Both the position numbers and the translations under genes were made by a program. From Rhodococcus koreensis (lineage in GTDB: Bacteria > Actinomycetota > Actinomycetes > Mycobacteriales > Mycobacteriaceae), in contig NZ_FNSV01000005.1 in NCBI RefSeq assembly GCF_900105905.1, forward strand, positions 992,001 through 1,056,000: a stretch of DNA of 64,000 bases, in the 5' to 3' direction. Shown one piece after another: positions 61,408 through 64,000 of this stretch. Under the pieces are notes generated by a model that worked only from the letters and a program-made list of their open reading frames with translations, was not told the origin of the DNA and made no database searches. How positions within the stretch are numbered: position 1 is the stretch's first letter; the number at the start of each line of letters is the position of its first letter.

Positions 61408-62373
61408 ATGCGCGCTATACAGGTTTCCCGTCTCGGTGGTCCCGACGTCCTCGAACTGGTAGAGGTTCCCGAACCCGAGATCGGAGCGACGGATCTGCTC
61501 GTTCGTACCGACGCGATCGGCATCAACTTCATCGACACGTACTTCCGGACGGGGCTGTATCCGCGGCCGCTGCCCTACGTTCCCGGCGACGAGGGCTCCG
61601 GCGTCGTGGAGGCCGTCGGCGGCGATGTTGCGGATTTCGCGCCCGGCGACCGGGTGGCCTGGTGCGCCGCTCCCGGCAGCTACGCGGAGAAGGTGGCCGT
61701 GCCCGCGGCGGCCGCGATCGCCGTCCCCGACTCCGTGCCCGCCCCGCAGGCCGCCTCTGCGCTGCTGCAGGGCATGACCGCCCACTACCTGGCCCACTCC
61801 ACGTACCCAATCCAGTCCGGCGACACCGTCCTCGTCCACGCCGGGGCGGGCGGAGTCGGTCTGATCCTCACCCAGATGGCGACGACGCTGGGCGCCCGGG
61901 TGATCACCACGGTGTCCTCCGACGCGAAGGAGCAGCTGTCCCGTGACGCCGGAGCCCACGAGGTGCTGCGCTACGACGACGACATCGCGGCCCGGGTGCG
62001 GGAACTGACCGACGGCGAGGGCGTCGCAGCCGCGTACGACGGTGTCGGCGCGTCCACGTTCGAGGCCAGTCTCGCGTCGGTGCGGATCCGGGGAACGGTC
62101 GCGCTGTTCGGTGCGGCGAGCGGGCCGGTGCCGCCGTTCGATCCGCAGCGACTGAACCCGGCAGGTTCGCTGTTCCTCACCCGGCCGACGCTCGCGCACC
62201 ACGTCCGCAACCGGGAGGAACTGACATGGCGGGCGGGAGACGTGTTCGCCGCCCTCGCCGACGGTGCACTCACGGTCCGGGTGGGAGCGGAGTACCCGCT
62301 CGAGCGGGCGGAGGAGGCGCACCGCGACCTCGAGGCGCGGGCGACGACGGGATCGATCGTGCTGGTGCCCTGA
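61408..62373 (+). CDS. qor: quinone oxidoreductase, MDR superfamily (321 aa)
   Basis: NADPH:quinone reductase of the medium-chain dehydrogenase family. N-terminal GroES-like domain starts MRAIQVSRLGGPDVLELVEVP; the nucleotide motif is VLVHAGAGGVGLILTQMA (about 140). The GDEGSGVVEAVG and AYDGVGASTFEAS blocks are typical, and it lacks the zinc ligands of alcohol dehydrogenases. ATG at 61408; TAGAAC 7 nt upstream is a weak -10. Corresponds to Rv1454c. Confidence 0.93.
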   Translation: MRAIQVSRLGGPDVLELVEVPEPEIGATDLLVRTDAIGINFIDTYFRTGLYPRPLPYVPGDEGSGVVEAVGGDVADFAPGDRVAWCAAPGSYAEKVAVPAAAAIAVPDSVPAPQAASALLQGMTAHYLAHSTYPIQSGDTVLVHAGAGGVGLILTQMATTLGARVITTVSSDAKEQLSRDAGAHEVLRYDDDIAARVRELTDGEGVAAAYDGVGASTFEASLASVRIRGTVALFGAASGPVPPFDPQRLNPAGSLFLTRPTLAHHVRNREELTWRAGDVFAALADGALTVRVGAEYPLERAEEAHRDLEARATTGSIVLVP

Positions 62374-62385
62374 GACGAAGCGGGG

Positions 62386-63369
62386 TCAGCTCAGCAGGCT
62401 GCCGACGGTCTGCAGTCCCAGCACCGAGTCGACGGCGAGCCCGACGAAGACGATGGCCAGGTAGTTGTTGGACTGCAGGAACAGGCGGAGCGGTTTCACG
62501 GCCGCTCCGCCGCGGACGCTGCGGTACAGCTGATGGGCCATGAGCAGGAACCAGGCGCCGGCGACGAGGGTCACGGCCGCGTACACGACTCCGGCGGCGG
62601 GGACGAGCACCAGCGACGTGATCACCATCGCCCAGCTGTACAGCAGGATCTGCTTGGTGACGTGCTCCTCCGTGGCGATCACCGGCAGCATCGGGACACC
62701 GGCCGCCTTGTAGTCCTCCTTGTAGCGCATCGCGAGCGCCCAGGTGTGCGGCGGCGTCCAGAAGAAGATGACCAGGAACAGCACGATGGGCTGCCAGCTC
62801 AGCGATCCGGTGACCGCCGACCAGCCGACCATGACGGGCATGCAGCCCGCGGCGCCGCCCCAGACGACGTTCTGCCAGGTCCGGCGCTTGAGCACCATCG
62901 TGTACACGAGCACGTAGAACGCGATGGTCAGGACGACCAGACACCCGGCGAGCAGGTTCGCCCGCCACCACAACCACAGGAACGACGCGACCCCGAGGGT
63001 CATGCCGAACACGAACGCGTGCGACGTCGGAACCGCGTCGCGGGCCAGCGGCCGCCGCGCGGTGCGCTTCATGACCTTGTCGATGTCGGCGTCGACGACG
63101 CAGTTGAGGGAGTTTGCGCTCGCCGCACCCATCCATCCGCCGAACAGCGTGCTGAGGATCAGCAGGATGTCGACGTTGCCGCGGTCGGCCAGCAGCATCG
63201 CCGGGATGGTCGCGACCAGCAGCAGTTCGATCACCCGCGGCTTGGTCAACGCGATGTAGGCCAGGACCTTGCCCGTGACGCGACCCAGCACCGTGTCGGT
63301 GCCGGTCGCGCGGGGGGCGGGGCTGGGGCTGCCGAAGCCGTGTCCGCTCGGCTGATGCCCTGTCCGCAC
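62386..63369 (-). CDS. ctaB: protoheme IX farnesyltransferase CtaB (327 aa)
   Basis: Attaches a farnesyl group to heme b to give heme O. UbiA-type polytopic protein with nine hydrophobic segments; diphosphate-binding Asp motifs [18 protein letters not shown] and [17 protein letters not shown] at 63369 chosen for the GAGGAG 6 nt upstream; other GTGs up to 63399 are possible. Divergent from tkt and convergent with qor. Confidence 0.95.
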   Translation of the reverse strand: MRTGHQPSGHGFGSPSPAPRATGTDTVLGRVTGKVLAYIALTKPRVIELLLVATIPAMLLADRGNVDILLILSTLFGGWMGAASANSLNCVVDADIDKVMKRTARRPLARDAVPTSHAFVFGMTLGVASFLWLWWRANLLAGCLVVLTIAFYVLVYTMVLKRRTWQNVVWGGAAGCMPVMVGWSAVTGSLSWQPIVLFLVIFFWTPPHTWALAMRYKEDYKAAGVPMLPVIATEEHVTKQILLYSWAMVITSLVLVPAAGVVYAAVTLVAGAWFLLMAHQLYRSVRGGAAVKPLRLFLQSNNYLAIVFVGLAVDSVLGLQTVGSLLS

Positions 63370-63491
63370 GTTCTCTCCTCGCACCACGCGTAATTCCACA
63401 TCCGAATGCCGGTGCCTGCTCCCGAAGTCCTTCGCGACGGCCGGCCGTTCTACTACAAACGATGGTAGACCGCCGTAATGCGCGAACCGAA

Positions 63492-63520
63492 TCGACCCGG
63501 ATACGACCGCGCACTAGGCT
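63492..63520 (+). promoter_or_regulatory. candidate tkt promoter TCGACC-N17-TAGGCT
   Basis: A near-consensus -35 (TCGACC, 63492-63497) and -10 (TAGGCT, 63515-63520) with 17-nt spacing, about 67 nt upstream of the tkt start codon, leaving room for the AGGAG at 63572. Confidence 0.45.
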
Positions 63521-63586
63521 GGAGTCGCACAAGAGGCCCACGCATCCTCAGGCTCCACGTTCACCCATGTCAGGAGACTTCTGCCC

Positions 63587-64000
63587 GTGTCGATCACAGA
63601 CGACATCCACGTCCTCACGCAACCGGTTCATCCCGCCGACTGGACCGAACTGGACACCAAGGCCGTCGACACCATCCGGGTGCTCGCCGCCGATGCAGTG
63701 CAGAAGGTGGGCAACGGCCACCCCGGCACGGCCATGAGCCTGGCCCCCCTCGCCTACACCCTGTTCCAGCGCGTCATGCGTCACGACCCCACCGACGCCG
63801 ACTGGATCGGCCGCGACCGGTTCGTGCTGTCCTGTGGACACTCCAGCCTCACCCTCTACATTCAGCTGTACCTCGCCGGTTACGGGCTGGAACTCGAAGA
63901 CCTGGAAGCACTGCGCACCTGGGGCTCGAAGACCCCCGGCCACCCCGAGCACGGCCACACCCGCGGCGTCGAGATCACCACCGGGCCGCTGGGTCAGGGT
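63587..64000 (+). CDS. tkt: transketolase, N-terminal part (cut by the window end)
   Basis: Thiamine diphosphate enzyme of the pentose phosphate pathway; 138 codons are visible and the frame is open to the last base. The start VSITDDIHVLTQPVHPADWTELDTKAVDTIRVLAADAV leads into NGHPGTAMSLAPLAYTLF and SCGHSSLTLY, the TPP domain start. The final residues EHGHTRGVEITTGPLGQG are the family signature. GTG at 63587 with AGGAG 10-11 nt upstream. Confidence 0.95.
   Translation, partial: MSITDDIHVLTQPVHPADWTELDTKAVDTIRVLAADAVQKVGNGHPGTAMSLAPLAYTLFQRVMRHDPTDADWIGRDRFVLSCGHSSLTLYIQLYLAGYGLELEDLEALRTWGSKTPGHPEHGHTRGVEITTGPLGQG

Overview
The window is high-GC actinobacterial chromosome, almost certainly from a mycolic-acid-producing Rhodococcus or a close relative. 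Evidence: fabG1-inhA, a RipA-type NlpC/P60 hydrolase with a MoxR/DUF58/VWA cluster, an MptB mannosyltransferase, a mycothiol-type maleylpyruvate isomerase-like gene, a wax-ester-synthase (WS/DGAT) relic, a carotenoid lycopene cyclase, many GTG starts and 4-bp GTGA/ATGA overlaps. From memory, the gene order follows the Mycobacterium tuberculosis Rv1449c-Rv1497 region (tkt, ctaB, qor, ctaA, ABC transporter, mptB, sufRBDCSUT, ABC-F, acnR, acn, ripA, moxR1, fabG1, inhA, hemH, NfeD, SPFH, TVP38, mutAB, meaB); no search was run.

Layout. 1-6.8 kb: two CNNM/CorC-type membrane proteins, a conserved protein, a family III CoA-transferase, a frameshifted maleylpyruvate-isomerase-like gene, OsmC and a nucleoside hydrolase. 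6.8-12 kb: meaB-mutB-mutA (methylmalonyl-CoA mutase, leftward). 12-13.7 kb: a thioesterase and a TVP38 membrane protein. 13.7-22.0 kb: an accessory block with a SatD-like regulator, a membrane protein, then a compact biosynthetic operon: fatty acyl-AMP ligase, acyl carrier protein, a KS-AT-ACP-alpha-oxoamine synthase megasynthase and a type II thioesterase. This is the most novel system here. 22-34 kb: SPFH/NfeD, DUF3097, a conserved protein, hemH, inhA, fabG1, VWA, DUF58, MoxR, RipA and an Rv1476-like protein. 34.3-39.8 kb: acn with a matching AcnR operator, acnR, a small HTH protein and an ABC-F ATPase.

39.8-48.2 kb is a variable and partly decayed region: lycopene cyclase, Ku, a lexA C-terminal relic, a frameshifted WS/DGAT relic, methanethiol oxidase (SBP56), and a three-gene leftward operon (AurF-like diiron oxygenase, ferredoxin-FprB reductase, DUF4193 protein), followed by scrambled fragments. 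48.2-54.8 kb is the complete sufR-B-D-C-S-U-T operon with a SufR-type operator and a strong terminator. 54.9-64 kb: mptB, an ABC exporter, a secreted propeller-like protein, ctaA, a small conserved protein, qor, ctaB and the start of tkt (cut by the window edge).

The core genes share themes of Fe-S, heme and redox metabolism (suf, acn, hemH, ctaA, ctaB), cell envelope (inhA, fabG1, ripA, mptB) and propionate/methylmalonate metabolism. Several genes have a TANNNT -10 hexamer only 6-8 nt before the start codon, which suggests leaderless transcription. No rRNA, tRNA, CRISPR array or intact insertion sequence was seen.
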